A stretch of 40,436 bases of DNA from Microcystis viridis FACHB-1342 (GCF_014698335.1 NZ_JACJSV010000046.1:1-40436), one strand, 5' to 3'; counted from the stretch's first letter, positions 1 through 7,935 are shown. Notes: generated by a model from the letters alone, not told the origin. Program-made: numbers and translations.

Positions 1-377
1 ATATAGTAAGCTGTTTCTTCATAAGTTTTATCCCCGCGACTACCCCTTCTTTCTACTTTAATAATTCGGCGCAGATTTTCAAACCCTTGTCTTTCATTTT
101 TCCTCACTTTAAAAACTTCTATTTTTCTTGATATTTTTCGTCCATGACTATTATCTTGTTTGAGAAAGCAACTTTCTGGCTTTGAGGAATTACTCAGGTC
201 TTGTATTCGCTGATAAAGATTTTTCTGATTTCCTTTAACGGTGATAACATAATCATTTTTACTCTTGATTATTAAGCTGATTGTTTTTTTCTGACAGTGT
301 AAAGCATCGCCAGTAAAAACTTTATTTTGGAGAGAGCAATCCTCAATTATAGCTTGCCCTTCGTCGATTTCAGACAC
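1..377 (-). pseudogene. ISAs1-family transposase fragment
   Basis: Read on the minus strand this is an open frame whose product contains FTGDALHCQKKT and DYVITVKGNQ, both characteristic of the DDE core of ISAs1/H-repeat type transposases. The frame can begin at a GTG (377-375). An in-frame TAA lies two codons upstream, so the N-terminal domain normally preceding the DDE core is missing. The other end runs off the window, so C-terminal integrity is unknown. It is most likely a 5'-truncated remnant rather than an active gene. Family assignment is from motif recognition only. Confidence 0.7.
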
Positions 378-780
378 TTTTTATTCCTGAGTAGTGTTTT
401 TTGTGTGTAAGCTTGTAGTCTTATGCTTTGAGGCTATTAGCCTACTTTTGTCGTTTCTTTGCTAGGTCAGGCAACACCCCAACCCAAGAACAAAGGGAGA
501 CAACGTTTTTTTACACATTTCTCTTCCCACAAATGTATCAAAAAATACAATTTAAGAAATCTTTACATTCTTCTCCCCAACTAACGATTCAGATTTTGGT
601 TTTTTTGGTTGTACTGATAGCGATCGCCACCCGCGCCGCTAGGTTAGGCAACACCTTAACCCAACACCAAAGGTGGACGACGACAGCTTACACAACACCT
701 ATTCTTTGGGGAATCTATCTTGAGAATGATTTGAAATATGCTAACTTGGAAGATTATCACGATCGCATCTAGTCAGTACC
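378..780. repeat. Intergenic stretch with two degenerate direct repeats
   Basis: No convincing gene is seen here. Two related segments of about 44 bases lie at 462-505 and 639-682. Both begin CTAGGT(C/T)AGGCAACACC, continue with an AACCCAA core and end near GACGACG/GACAACG. A HIP1 octamer lies near 620. A 114-residue open frame spans both repeat copies, but its product is low-complexity and is explained by the repeats, so it is not called. Confidence 0.45.
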
Positions 781-993
781 ATGAGTGAAATTAGCATCGG
801 GGGAAAAGTCCGTCTGATTGCCATTCCCCCTTACCTGAAAACCGCCGATCCCATGCCTATGTTACGGCCGCCGGATCTGCTCAATATCGACGATATAGGC
901 ACGGTTATTGATCGCCGGCCGGGGGGTTATTGGGGTGTAAAATTCGATCGAGGCTCATTTCTGCTCGATAGCAAATATTTAGAGGTCATTTAA
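781..993 (+). CDS. sipA: SipA-like regulator (DUF3148, NblS/Hik33-interacting)
   Basis: This is a 70-residue protein with the conserved core KTADPMPMLRPPDLL followed by RRPGGYWGVKFDRG and a C-terminal LLDSKYLEVI. That pattern matches the small SH3-like DUF3148 family, which includes Synechocystis Ssl3451 and Synechococcus SipA. In those organisms SipA binds the membrane histidine kinase NblS/Hik33 and stimulates its autophosphorylation, linking it to high-light, cold and nutrient stress responses. Length is normal for the family. It faces the ligase gene that ends at 1125. The kinase is not in this window. Identification is by sequence recognition. Confidence 0.8.
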   Translation: MSEISIGGKVRLIAIPPYLKTADPMPMLRPPDLLNIDDIGTVIDRRPGGYWGVKFDRGSFLLDSKYLEVI

Positions 994-1124
994 ACCAGTT
1001 AAGTGCATCGCAGTCAAGACAACTTTTAACCAAGGTAAAACTATCGGTCATTGGCTGCCAGAAACTGCCTGCTTGGATGATTAAATCTCTCAGACAAAAA
1101 ATTATACCCAGTAAATCAGTCTAG

Positions 1125-2723
1125 TTATATCCAAGTGATCGGTAATCCAGAATAATAACCTAAATTTATGGAACTAGGCTCTGTTTCCCAATCTAAAACC
1201 TGTTCCACACGCTGATAAATTGCCGCCGCTTCCTCACTAGAATTGCCGATACAAGTTAACCCTAATTTACCAAATTCTGACAGCGCACCCATGAGATGAA
1301 AAACCGTTCCCGTTTTACTGCTACTATCAAAATGTAAGTGATGTTTAGCAATAATATCCATTAAATCATCGGGAAGTAAACCTTTGTATTGGGGTTTGTG
1401 GAGATTATCGGAGGCAATATAATACTTTTCTTGGTGAGGTTGACTGAAAAATAATCCAGTTTCTCGATCATATTTACCATTAGTTAAAAGTTTCAAAGTC
1501 ATAAAAGGATGGGTGGTTCCTCCTTTTCGCAGATTAATTTCGATCGCCTGTAGATCCCAGACTAAAGTTTCTGGATTTTTAACAGCGACGAAATCAACTC
1601 CATAGCGTTCAATTGCTCCCTTGGCTGCCAGAATTTCCCCTATTTTTAGACCTAATTCCTGTAATTGCAGGCGATAATTTTCATCAGCGGGAAAATGGCA
1701 ACCTAGATAAATTTGACCATCGGGACCCCCTAAAATTTGATCGTGAGTGGAAAGAATCTTCACTTCTCCCGTGGGTGTAATATAACCTTGCACACTCGGC
1801 GATCGCTTTTCTTCTCCTTCAATAAAAGCTTCGACAATTGCCCCTAATTCAGCAATTCTGCCAGAAAAACTGTCCCAATTTTCATCCCTTGCTTGAAAAC
1901 TCATCTTGTCTAATAGTTTAGCCAAGAGATTCATTTTCTCGCTTAAATCTAGGCTGTTACTATCAACAATTTCCCCTAAAGGACGTAAATCTAAAACTGC
2001 ATTTCCTTCTCCCGATAACCCCTCATTTAACTTCACTACCATGCGTTTTAGTTGCGGTTGACGGGACCACAAACTAGCAGCTTCGTATAACAAATCTTTG
2101 ACCGTATTTACCTGTAAACTACCGTCAGGATGGGGAATATTGCCTTGACCAAAAATCTCGCGACTGCCACTTTTAGAACCCCAATACAATAAATCTGGAC
2201 TAGAGGCAAATAAAGGAATATCTAATTGTAAAGACAATTCTCGCTCTAAATTAGTAGAATTAAAACAAACCATATAGGCCCGATCTCGACGCAACGCTTG
2301 CCGGATTCTTGCTACTAAGCGCGGTCTGTCCAGAATTTTTTGGGTTAAAGGTTGAAAAGAGTTATCGTGAGTTGTCAGTAATAACAGACGATTATTAGCA
2401 TGGGAAAAAGGAATCCCAGGCAACAATTGCAGGTAATAATCAATCACCATCCGCGAAAGTGGCTGCGCTGTTACATAGATTAAACGAGTTTTCGGGTGTC
2501 GCAATCGAATCAGAGAAAATAATAATCTTTCTTCGTAATGTAAAAACCCCGCCACTTTTTGACCGACTCTCTGATCGATACTAAAAGAAGGGATAACTAG
2601 GATATCATAATCGCATTCATCCGATTCGAGAACGTTTTCTCCCTGCCAAATCTCTTTTAATTTTTCTTGTAATTCTTGATACCGCAGCCGCTTTTCTAGC
2701 ATCAAATCTCTATCTAACAGCAT
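1125..2723 (-). CDS. PGM1-like ATP-grasp peptide ligase
   Basis: The ATP-grasp-type protein has an N-terminal Rossmann-like half (DILVIPSFSIDQRVG, then RLIYVTAQPLSRMVIDYYL). This is followed by an ATP-grasp half with VVKLNEGLSGEGNAVLDL (nucleotide-binding strand and loop), a VEAFIEGEE segment and AIEINLRKGGTTHP (metal/ATP-binding strand and loop). It resembles cyanobacterial proteins annotated as relatives of PGM1, the Streptomyces pheganomycin peptide ligase. The substrate is unknown. The frame opens at a GTG at 2876, but those first codons lie in the psaFJ terminator hairpin (2838-2870). I prefer the ATG at 2723, which has GAGGTG nine bases upstream and gives 532 residues. The gene ends convergently with sipA, 131 bases away. 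Function beyond carboxylate-amine ligation is inference. Confidence 0.75.
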   Translation of the reverse strand: MLLDRDLMLEKRLRYQELQEKLKEIWQGENVLESDECDYDILVIPSFSIDQRVGQKVAGFLHYEERLLFSLIRLRHPKTRLIYVTAQPLSRMVIDYYLQLLPGIPFSHANNRLLLLTTHDNSFQPLTQKILDRPRLVARIRQALRRDRAYMVCFNSTNLERELSLQLDIPLFASSPDLLYWGSKSGSREIFGQGNIPHPDGSLQVNTVKDLLYEAASLWSRQPQLKRMVVKLNEGLSGEGNAVLDLRPLGEIVDSNSLDLSEKMNLLAKLLDKMSFQARDENWDSFSGRIAELGAIVEAFIEGEEKRSPSVQGYITPTGEVKILSTHDQILGGPDGQIYLGCHFPADENYRLQLQELGLKIGEILAAKGAIERYGVDFVAVKNPETLVWDLQAIEINLRKGGTTHPFMTLKLLTNGKYDRETGLFFSQPHQEKYYIASDNLHKPQYKGLLPDDLMDIIAKHHLHFDSSSKTGTVFHLMGALSEFGKLGLTCIGNSSEEAAAIYQRVEQVLDWETEPSSINLGYYSGLPITWI

Positions 2724-2837
2724 GGTTTGTCCCACCTCTGGGGTTGCAGATACCTGTATCTTATCGATTTTGAGAGCCTGTCGTCTCCAGTGTCTTTCTT
2801 TTCTTAATATTCCCCAATCCCTGGGATCATTGCCATT

Positions 2838-2870
2838 AAAAAGGGATACAGTGGACTCTGTATCCCTTTT
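2838..2870 (-). terminator. Rho-independent terminator of psaFJ
   Basis: A perfect 13-base inverted repeat (arms 2839-2851 and 2858-2870, AAAAGGGATACAG with its complement) has a six-base loop. On the minus-strand transcript the right arm runs into UUUUU. It begins 19 bases after the psaJ stop, so it should end the psaF-psaJ transcript. It overlaps the extreme 5' end of the longest reading frame of the next gene. Confidence 0.85.
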
Positions 2871-2888
2871 AATCACCTGAGATTGGCT

Positions 2889-3017
2889 TTAACCTAGCGG
2901 GTGGAATAAGAGATCGGGATAAAAGCGATTGAATTCGATTAAAATCCCGGCAGTGAAAGTCAGCAGCGCCATAATTAACACGGGTGCGGACGAGAGAAAT
3001 TTAGTAAGTCCTTCCAT
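2889..3017 (-). CDS. psaJ: Photosystem I reaction centre subunit IX (PsaJ)
   Basis: This 42-residue protein starts [14 protein letters not shown], continues with one hydrophobic helix ([16 protein letters not shown]) and ends [13 protein letters not shown]. This is the conserved layout of PsaJ, a single-span thylakoid subunit of photosystem I that contacts PsaF and binds chlorophyll and carotenoid. It lies 45 bases downstream of psaF in the order usual for cyanobacteria. A GGAG-like element precedes the ATG. A strong terminator follows, so psaF-psaJ is probably a closed bicistronic unit. Confidence 0.95.
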   Translation of the reverse strand: MEGLTKFLSSAPVLIMALLTFTAGILIEFNRFYPDLLFHPLG

Positions 3018-3062
3018 CTGAGTTCTCCTAGGGAATAAAAAGTCAAGGGTTTGACACAAAAA

Positions 3063-3557
3063 TTAACGAGGGGAAACGGTAATTTCCGAATCCTTAACGG
3101 TTAATTTACCGGAAGTGGCTTCTTGTAAAGCCGCCAAGGGCCAGAGAAAACCCGTTAACATTTTGCTGAGAGCGAGGGGAACATCGATGATGATTTCCTT
3201 CATTTCGGCATCTTTGTCGTCGCGCACGGCGATTAAATAGGCCCGACCAACCCAACCGATCCAACCGGTAATGTACAGGAATAGGATGCTAGGGATAAAG
3301 AAATCGCCCATGTGGTCCCAACGACCATCAACAATTAGGTGGGGATAGCCTTCCGGTCCACAGAGAGCTTGGGAGTAGGTTTGAGCGCGTTTGGCTCCCG
3401 ATTCGGGGTCAGGAGTGGTGTTGCGGAAACTCTTCGCTTTTTGTAGGAAAGCGGGATTTTCGCTACAAGGGGTCAGATTGGACAAATCAGCCGACGCTGG
3501 AGCGGCAAAGGTGAACCAGAGGGATAGCACCAGGGCCAGAGCGAACAATTTTCGCAT
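3063..3557 (-). CDS. psaF: Photosystem I subunit III (PsaF)
   Basis: The protein has 164 residues with a Sec signal peptide ([20 protein letters not shown], cleavage expected after ASA at about residue 23). The lumenal domain [17 protein letters not shown] carries the first of two conserved cysteines; the second is in [10 protein letters not shown] membrane segment around [20 protein letters not shown] follows, and the C-terminal tail [20 protein letters not shown] is characteristic. PsaF lies on the lumenal/donor side of photosystem I. Length and order before psaJ are as in other cyanobacteria. The promoter should lie in the AT-rich 3558-3689 interval. Confidence 0.97.
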   Translation of the reverse strand: MRKLFALALVLSLWFTFAAPASADLSNLTPCSENPAFLQKAKSFRNTTPDPESGAKRAQTYSQALCGPEGYPHLIVDGRWDHMGDFFIPSILFLYITGWIGWVGRAYLIAVRDDKDAEMKEIIIDVPLALSKMLTGFLWPLAALQEATSGKLTVKDSEITVSPR

Positions 3558-3689
3558 AAATTGTTTCCTTTTGTTACGAAATATGAAGTTCTTTGTTCAA
3601 AAAGCGAACAATTTGATCGTACACGGAAAAAATCTTACTCCGATGAGGGGTACGAGTAAAGTTTCTATTACAAAACTATACGCAAAGCT

Positions 3690-4109
3690 TCAGATCCCGG
3701 TGATATGAACCACCACTTGTCTTTGGTGACGACTCTGACGATGTTCCCAGAGATAGATACCTTGCCAGATGCCTAAAACTAATTTACCCCTAGCGATCGG
3801 GATTTGTTCCGATGTTCGGGTTAGGACCGAGCGAATGTGAGCGGGCATATCGTCTGGCCCTTCGGTAGAGTGATAGTAGAGACTGCTATCTTCCGGGACT
3901 AACTTGGCGAAGAAATTGGCCAAATCGGTGAGAACATCGGGATCGGCATTTTCTTGGATCAGCAAGGAAGCGGAGGTGTGACAGACAAATATACTGCATA
4001 ATCCCGTCGTTATGCCCGATTCGGCTACGATCGCTTCTATGGGGGCAGTGAGACGATGGAAATTCTTGGGACTGGTGGTAATCGTCAGGGATTTTTGATA
4101 TTGACGCAT
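3690..4109 (-). CDS. YjbQ/UPF0047 family protein
   Basis: This 139-residue protein of the YjbQ/UPF0047 family carries the signature CHTSASLLIQENADPDVL, then YYHSTEGPDDMPAHIRSVL and LGIWQGIYLWEHR. The family is a trimeric beta-sandwich with conserved histidines. Members have been linked to a secondary thiamin phosphate synthase activity, but the physiological role is unsettled. The reading frame extends further upstream to 4247, but that part lies inside cobA and is proline-rich. The ATG at 4109 gives the normal family N-terminus (MRQYQKSLTI) and lies 10 bases after cobA, so the two genes are probably co-transcribed. Confidence 0.87.
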   Translation of the reverse strand: MRQYQKSLTITTSPKNFHRLTAPIEAIVAESGITTGLCSIFVCHTSASLLIQENADPDVLTDLANFFAKLVPEDSSLYYHSTEGPDDMPAHIRSVLTRTSEQIPIARGKLVLGIWQGIYLWEHRQSRHQRQVVVHITGI

Positions 4110-4119
4110 GGCAACCGAA

Positions 4120-4920
4120 TCAGGGAGAAATGGGGGTGGGGGGGATTGTCCTCGATAGCAAAGGTTGTCCCGCTTGCAAGAGATCGTGAAGGTCCACCAC
4201 TGCACCGATAACAGCGATCGCTGGGGCTTCAAAGCCGGTGGCTTCAATCTGGTCCATAATCGTGCTGAAAGTACCGATTAACTGCTGTTGTTGCGGTGTT
4301 GTTCCCCAGCGAATCAGGGCGATTGGTGTTTCTGGACTTCTGCCCGCCTTGGTTAACTCGCCGATAATATGGGGTAAATTATGCACACCCATGTAAACGA
4401 CAATTGTTTCCGCACCATGGGCGATCGCTGACCAGTTAACTTGAGGACGATATTTACCCGCCATCTCGTGGCCGGTGACGAAGGTAACGGAGGAACTATA
4501 ATCGCGATGGGTGAGGGGAATACCGGCGTAGGCAGGCACGGCAATTCCTGAAGTGATCCCCGGCACGATCTCGACGCTAATTCCGGCGGTGATCAGATCG
4601 AGCATTTCTTCACCCCCGCGACCAAAAACAAAGGGATCACCTCCCTTGAGACGAACAACCACGGCATTAGTCTGGGCCTTTTGGATCAGTAAATCGGTGA
4701 TTTCCTCCTGTACCAGAGAATGACGACCGCGACGCTTACCCCCATGGATTTGTTCGGCCTTGGGGTTAATCATGGCTAGAATCGAGGGGCTGACTAGGGC
4801 ATCATAGAGGACAACATCGGCGTTTTCTAAGAGAACTTTCGCTTTTAAGGTCAACAAACCGGGATCCCCGGGACCCGCACCGACGAGATAGACCTTACCG
4901 CAACTTTCTGATTGATTCAT
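4120..4920 (-). CDS. cobA: Uroporphyrinogen-III C-methyltransferase
   Basis: The protein has 266 residues. It has the SUMT signature VYLVGAGPGDPGLLTLKA at the N-terminus, RLKGGDPFVFGRGGEE near residue 95, VPGITSGIAVPAYAGIPLTHR, and VVYMGVHNL. It transfers two methyl groups from S-adenosylmethionine to uroporphyrinogen III, forming precorrin-2 for siroheme and cobalamin synthesis. The length matches the single-domain CobA type, without the CysG or HemD fusion. The ATG at 4920 directly precedes the tetrapyrrole methylase fold. It is followed by the yjbQ-family gene after 10 bases on the same strand. Confidence 0.95.
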   Translation of the reverse strand: MNQSESCGKVYLVGAGPGDPGLLTLKAKVLLENADVVLYDALVSPSILAMINPKAEQIHGGKRRGRHSLVQEEITDLLIQKAQTNAVVVRLKGGDPFVFGRGGEEMLDLITAGISVEIVPGITSGIAVPAYAGIPLTHRDYSSSVTFVTGHEMAGKYRPQVNWSAIAHGAETIVVYMGVHNLPHIIGELTKAGRSPETPIALIRWGTTPQQQQLIGTFSTIMDQIEATGFEAPAIAVIGAVVDLHDLLQAGQPLLSRTIPPTPISP

Positions 4921-5176
4921 AGATACTGGGGAGAAAATTCTTGCTTCGATCGAATGCGCTTGATCCCTACTTTATTGTGACTGGGGCAAAATTTGGTATT
5001 TTTAGCTACAGTCACTCGGCGATCATGCGCTTTCTTCATGAAGAATTATGATCTTAACATTACTTAACCTTTAATCTAGCGATCACTCTGATCCTAAATC
5101 TTGTCTATAGAAATTCTTGGAGCTATGAGGTACAATAGAAAGCAAATAGACAAATAATAGAACTCGCCAGCTTCCT
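4921..5176. other. Intergenic region between cobA and the IS630 remnant
   Basis: This holds the divergent upstream regions of cobA (minus) and of the IS630 transposase fragment (plus). No RNA gene or clear operator is seen. The AT-rich part near 5040-5176 probably includes the left end of the insertion element, but its exact boundary cannot be placed because no matching right end remains. Confidence 0.3.
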
Positions 5177-5784
5177 ATGAGACCCTATTCTGTAGATTTT
5201 CGCCAAAAAATTATCGATGTCTGGAAGAAAGAAAAAATTTCCATTCGAGGACTAGCCCAGAGATTTGACGTGGCTAAAAGCTTTATTCAGAAGTTATTGA
5301 AGCAATATAAAGAAACAGGAGATATCCGTCCTCGTCCGCAAGGGGGAAGTCCGCCAACCAAGTTAAATAGTGAACAACTGATAATTTTAATAGAAATCAT
5401 CGAAGCTAACAATGATGCAACTCTCGAAGAATTATCAGAATTACTGTATGAAAAGACACAGGTGAAAGTCAGTAGAGCCACCCTGGGGCGGCTGACGCAA
5501 AAACTCAATTACAGTTTCAAAAAAAAACACTACACGCGGCGGAAAAAGAAAGTGACAGGGTAGAGCAAAAAAGAGTAGAATACTGGTCACAAGTGCGGGA
5601 AATTGAGGCATCAAAACTAATTTTTATCGATGAATCGGGGGTAAATTTAGCCCTTTTGAGACTCTATGCTAGAGCCTTAATTGCCCAAAGAGATCGAGAA
5701 ATAAAACCACAAAAAAGAGGAAGAAATATTTCAATAATTAGTGCTATAAGCTTAGAAAAAGTTGTCGCATTAGTCAATATATAA
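5177..5784 (+). pseudogene. IS630-family transposase, frameshifted and 3'-truncated
   Basis: The first part (5177-5563) encodes MRPYSVDFRQKIIDVWKKEK and a helix-turn-helix region (SIRGLAQRFDVAKSFIQKLL), typical of IS630/Tc1-type transposases. The DDE part follows in the -1 frame: KKTLHAAEKESDRVEQKRVE, then LIFIDESGVNL, the first catalytic Asp block, and GRNISIISAISLEKVVAL. The frames meet at a run of nine A residues (5519-5527), which could be a decay indel or a -1 slippage site. The sequence stops at 5784, well short of the remaining DDE residues, and abuts a severed PIN-toxin start codon. It is therefore a non-functional remnant. Confidence 0.8.
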
Positions 5785-5796
5785 ACGAAATAATAT

Positions 5797-6036
5797 TCAA
5801 GGCTCATTTAATAGAGATTCTAGGATTTCGGGTGTTAATCCTCTAGCTTCGGATCGATTGCTAATTTCGTCCATCAGCTTACCAAGAAAGTCCCTATCGT
5901 CTTTACTCGGCTTTCTCATCAACAGATCAATAAAAATCCGAACACGCTCTTTTTCTTCAGAGGATGCGGATTGATCGGCTGCCGCTGTTTTGGGACTGAC
6001 TTCGATCAAAATTTTGCTCATATTATTAAGGCTCAT
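5797..6036 (-). CDS. Orphan TA antitoxin-like protein; partner PIN toxin severed
   Basis: This 79-residue protein (core MSKILIEVSP, then RVRIFIDLLMRKP and ending GLTPEILESLLNEP) is a close paralogue of the antitoxin at 7696-7935, which is followed by an intact PIN toxin. Here the toxin start codon is still present at 5807-5805 with the same 11-base overlap. It encodes MSLEY as in the paralogue, then runs into the IS630 remnant at about 5791. The antitoxin is thus an orphan. Start candidates are the ATGs at 6036 and 6021. No known family name is assigned; the antitoxin role is inferred from gene order. Confidence 0.6.
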   Translation of the reverse strand: MSLNNMSKILIEVSPKTAAADQSASSEEKERVRIFIDLLMRKPSKDDRDFLGKLMDEISNRSEARGLTPEILESLLNEP

Positions 6037-6041
6037 TCTTG

Positions 6042-6107
6042 CTATGCTTCGGGGGGTTGTTTGACTAATTCGAGTGCTTGTTCATTGCTTAAGGTTAAGT
6101 TCCGCAT
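6042..6107 (-). pseudogene. Decayed copy of the shared antitoxin leader ORF
   Basis: A 21-codon frame begins MRNLTLSNEQALELVKQ and ends at a TAG. It matches the first 21 residues of the 80-residue antitoxins at 6963-7205 and 9352-9591. The TAG replaces the CAG found in the intact copies. It lies directly upstream of the orphan antitoxin, in the same place as the 24-residue leader at 7932-8006. Confidence 0.6.
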
Positions 6108-6147
6108 AGTCCATTTTTAATTTAATTATAACCAGCTAATTATGTCT

Positions 6148-6240
6148 TAATCAATATCAATTTAATATCCTTGCCATCACACCAGAACCTACGGAGGAGC
6201 TGATTACCCTTCCTTTTTATCATAAAGACTCCTTCGATCG
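6148..6240 (+). pseudogene. VapC C-terminal fragment (duplicate of 8588-8680)
   Basis: On the plus strand this reads LNQYQFNILAITPEPTEELI, then TLPFYHKDSFDR. It matches the C-terminal half of the VapC-type gene at 8387-8773 with few substitutions, then diverges. It has no N-terminal half and no antitoxin, so it is a duplicated fragment. Confidence 0.7.
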
Positions 6241-6263
6241 AGTATCGCGGGATCAACAGGATT

Positions 6264-6689
6264 TCAAGATTCTTCATCCGCAACGGGATCGATCACGAGT
6301 GCTTTAAATTCTGAGGCAGAAATTATAGTTGTCGATCCTAAATTATCTACTTCTTCAAAGTCTTTATCACCTGTGATCAAAAAGTCAGCATCACTTGTCA
6401 TCACACAAGCTAGAAATTTAGCATCCGATCGATCTCTAGGGAAATCAACGGTGCTGTGAACATCAATTAATCTAGGAACTGTATCGAAAATCCTATACCA
6501 TTCTCTTATCACTCCTTCCGACAGCTTAAACTTAGGACGGCTGACAACATCTTTATATTCAGTTAAAATAGCTTCGGAAACAATCCATTCGATTTTATTA
6601 GACTCGATCACGAATTGTATAACCGTTCTCGGCAACCTTCCTTTTAAAATTGCCGAAACTAGAATATTCGTATCGATCACGACTTTCAT
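6264..6689 (-). CDS. PIN-domain toxin (COG1569 type)
   Basis: This is a 141-residue PIN domain. The first catalytic aspartate is in KVVIDTNILVSA, the second acidic cluster is in FPRDRSDAKFLA, and the last is in LITGDKDF. PIN toxins of TA modules are Mg-dependent ribonucleases; the RNA target cannot be told from sequence. It overlaps the upstream antitoxin by four bases (ATGA), the usual sign of translational coupling. All expected catalytic residues appear present, so this may be a working toxin, unlike several neighbours. Confidence 0.82.
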   Translation of the reverse strand: MKVVIDTNILVSAILKGRLPRTVIQFVIESNKIEWIVSEAILTEYKDVVSRPKFKLSEGVIREWYRIFDTVPRLIDVHSTVDFPRDRSDAKFLACVMTSDADFLITGDKDFEEVDNLGSTTIISASEFKALVIDPVADEES

Positions 6690-6931
6690 TCGCCTCTCCG
6701 ATAGGCTTCAATTTCTGCGGCGATATCTTCTTCGGTAATATCCTGAACGCCGGGTAAGGATTGAGTTTTATCAAAGAGTTCTTTAACTTGTTGGTTTAAA
6801 GTCTGACGGTTTTGTTTGTCCGCTAAATTTAACAAAGCGTCTTTTAATAAATCTTCAACGCTGTTATAGTTTCCTGTCGCTAATTGAGAGTTAATTAATT
6901 GTTCTAATTCGGGATTTAAGGTAATATTCAT
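6686..6931 (-). CDS. ParD-like ribbon-helix-helix antitoxin
   Basis: The 81-residue protein MNITLNPELEQLINSQLATG continues YNSVEDLLKDALLNL and has an acidic tail ending EEDIAAEIEAYRRGE. The N-terminal strand plus two helices fit the ribbon-helix-helix antitoxins that pair with PIN or RelE toxins. Such proteins bind their own promoter and the toxin. The frame is open to 6988, but the ATG at 6931 gives the proper family N-terminus. It overlaps the PIN toxin by four bases. Confidence 0.75.
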   Translation of the reverse strand: MNITLNPELEQLINSQLATGNYNSVEDLLKDALLNLADKQNRQTLNQQVKELFDKTQSLPGVQDITEEDIAAEIEAYRRGE

Positions 6932-6962
6932 GGTGAAATACACTCTGTAAATTCGGTGGATA

Positions 6963-7205
6963 TTATGATGGTTCGTGAACGATTTCATCGATAAATTCTT
7001 CTTTTTCTTCTTCCGTCATGGTATCCCAATCATAGCCGCGTTCTTTGGCTACGATTCGAGCTTTGTCAATGGCGTAGTTAGACAAGGATTCCCATCGGTC
7101 CGACTGACTGAGGATGAGAATTTTATAAACTTCCTGTTTCTGGTCTTCGGGGAGTTGTTTGACTAATTCGATCACTTGTTCGTTGCTTAAGGTTAAGTTC
7201 GGCAT
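6963..7205 (-). CDS. Antitoxin-like protein, MPNLTLSNEQV family, without its own toxin
   Basis: This 80-residue protein begins MPNLTLSNEQVIELVKQLPE and ends RGYDWDTMTEEEKEEFIDEI plus a short tail. Its paralogue at 9352-9591 is followed at once by a PIN gene. Here the next gene is a different antitoxin (6686-6931), so its cognate toxin seems to have been lost or replaced. About 50 bases upstream (7206-7252) are nearly identical to those upstream of 8006 and 9591, pointing to a shared promoter. The antitoxin role is inferred from the paralogue. Confidence 0.6.
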   Translation of the reverse strand: MPNLTLSNEQVIELVKQLPEDQKQEVYKILILSQSDRWESLSNYAIDKARIVAKERGYDWDTMTEEEKEEFIDEIVHEPS

Positions 7206-7283
7206 AGGTCGCTTCTAGACACCAGCATGATTAATCAGTTTAACACGAGTCTCTAGCCGGCTCGTGGGTGGGGGGACTGATCG

Positions 7284-7706
7284 CTAACGGGAAAAGTCAT
7301 GATCTAGAAATTCTTGAATCGTTAAAATTGGGATTTCTCGAAATGGATTTAAAACTAATAGATCAGAATCGCCGCTTACAATACAGGTAGCTTGACCATC
7401 GATCGCTAGTTCTAAATACTGATTATTTTTCTCATCTCTGCAAACCTTGATTTTCTCTCGAATCACGACAATTTCCGCGGTTCTTTCTATCGCCGTTATA
7501 AATAGCCGCCTTTTTGCTGAGGAGGCATATCTATCGAATTTGGGACGATTGAAAACAGTGATCAATTCTAACAAAGTAGATTCGGACATTAAAAGCTTGC
7601 CGATATTTTGGGCTTTGTCTAATGCCTGACGAGCTTTGCCGTTTTTCGACAGAAGCGCGCTTACTAAAACGTTGGTATCGAGAATAAAAGAATATTCAAG
7701 GCTCAT
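7284..7706 (-). CDS. PIN-domain toxin
   Basis: This 140-residue PIN domain has the first aspartate in SFILDTNVLVSALL, an acidic block in CRDEKNNQYLELAIDG and the last in CIVSGDSDLLVL. It is predicted to be a toxin ribonuclease of a type II TA pair. It overlaps its antitoxin (7696-7935) by 11 bases. The same overlap survives at 5797-5807, where this type of toxin was cut off. Catalytic acids appear complete. Confidence 0.82.
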   Translation of the reverse strand: MSLEYSFILDTNVLVSALLSKNGKARQALDKAQNIGKLLMSESTLLELITVFNRPKFDRYASSAKRRLFITAIERTAEIVVIREKIKVCRDEKNNQYLELAIDGQATCIVSGDSDLLVLNPFREIPILTIQEFLDHDFSR

Positions 7707-7935
7707 TTAGTAAAGATTCTAAAATTTCGGGGGTTAATCCTCTAGCTTCCGCCTCATCACTAATTTCGTCCATTAGTTTTCTCAAGAAATCGATATCGCT
7801 GTTAACTGGCTTTCTAATTAGCAAATCGACAAGAACCCGGACGCGTTCTTGTTCCTCCGGGGATGCGGATTGATAGACTTCTGCCGCTTCGGGACTGACT
7901 TCGATCAAAATTTTGCTCATAGTATTAAGGCTCAT
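7696..7935 (-). CDS. Antitoxin-like protein paired with the PIN toxin at 7284-7706
   Basis: This 79-residue protein begins MSLNTMSKILIEVSPEAAEV and ends GLTPEILESLLNEP. It is acidic and paralogous to 5797-6036. Its frame stays open upstream to 8013, but that part is an out-of-frame reading of a separate leader ORF (7932-8006), whose TGA overlaps the ATG at 7935 (ATGA). Translation could therefore be coupled to the leader. An alternative start is the ATG at 7920. The antitoxin role follows from the 11-base overlap with the PIN gene. Confidence 0.65.
   Translation of the reverse strand: MSLNTMSKILIEVSPEAAEVYQSASPEEQERVRVLVDLLIRKPVNSDIDFLRKLMDEISDEAEARGLTPEILESLLNEP

Noticed and set aside
428-772. 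114-residue open frame
   Set aside because: Spans two degenerate repeats, low-complexity product, no ribosome-binding site or family resemblance.
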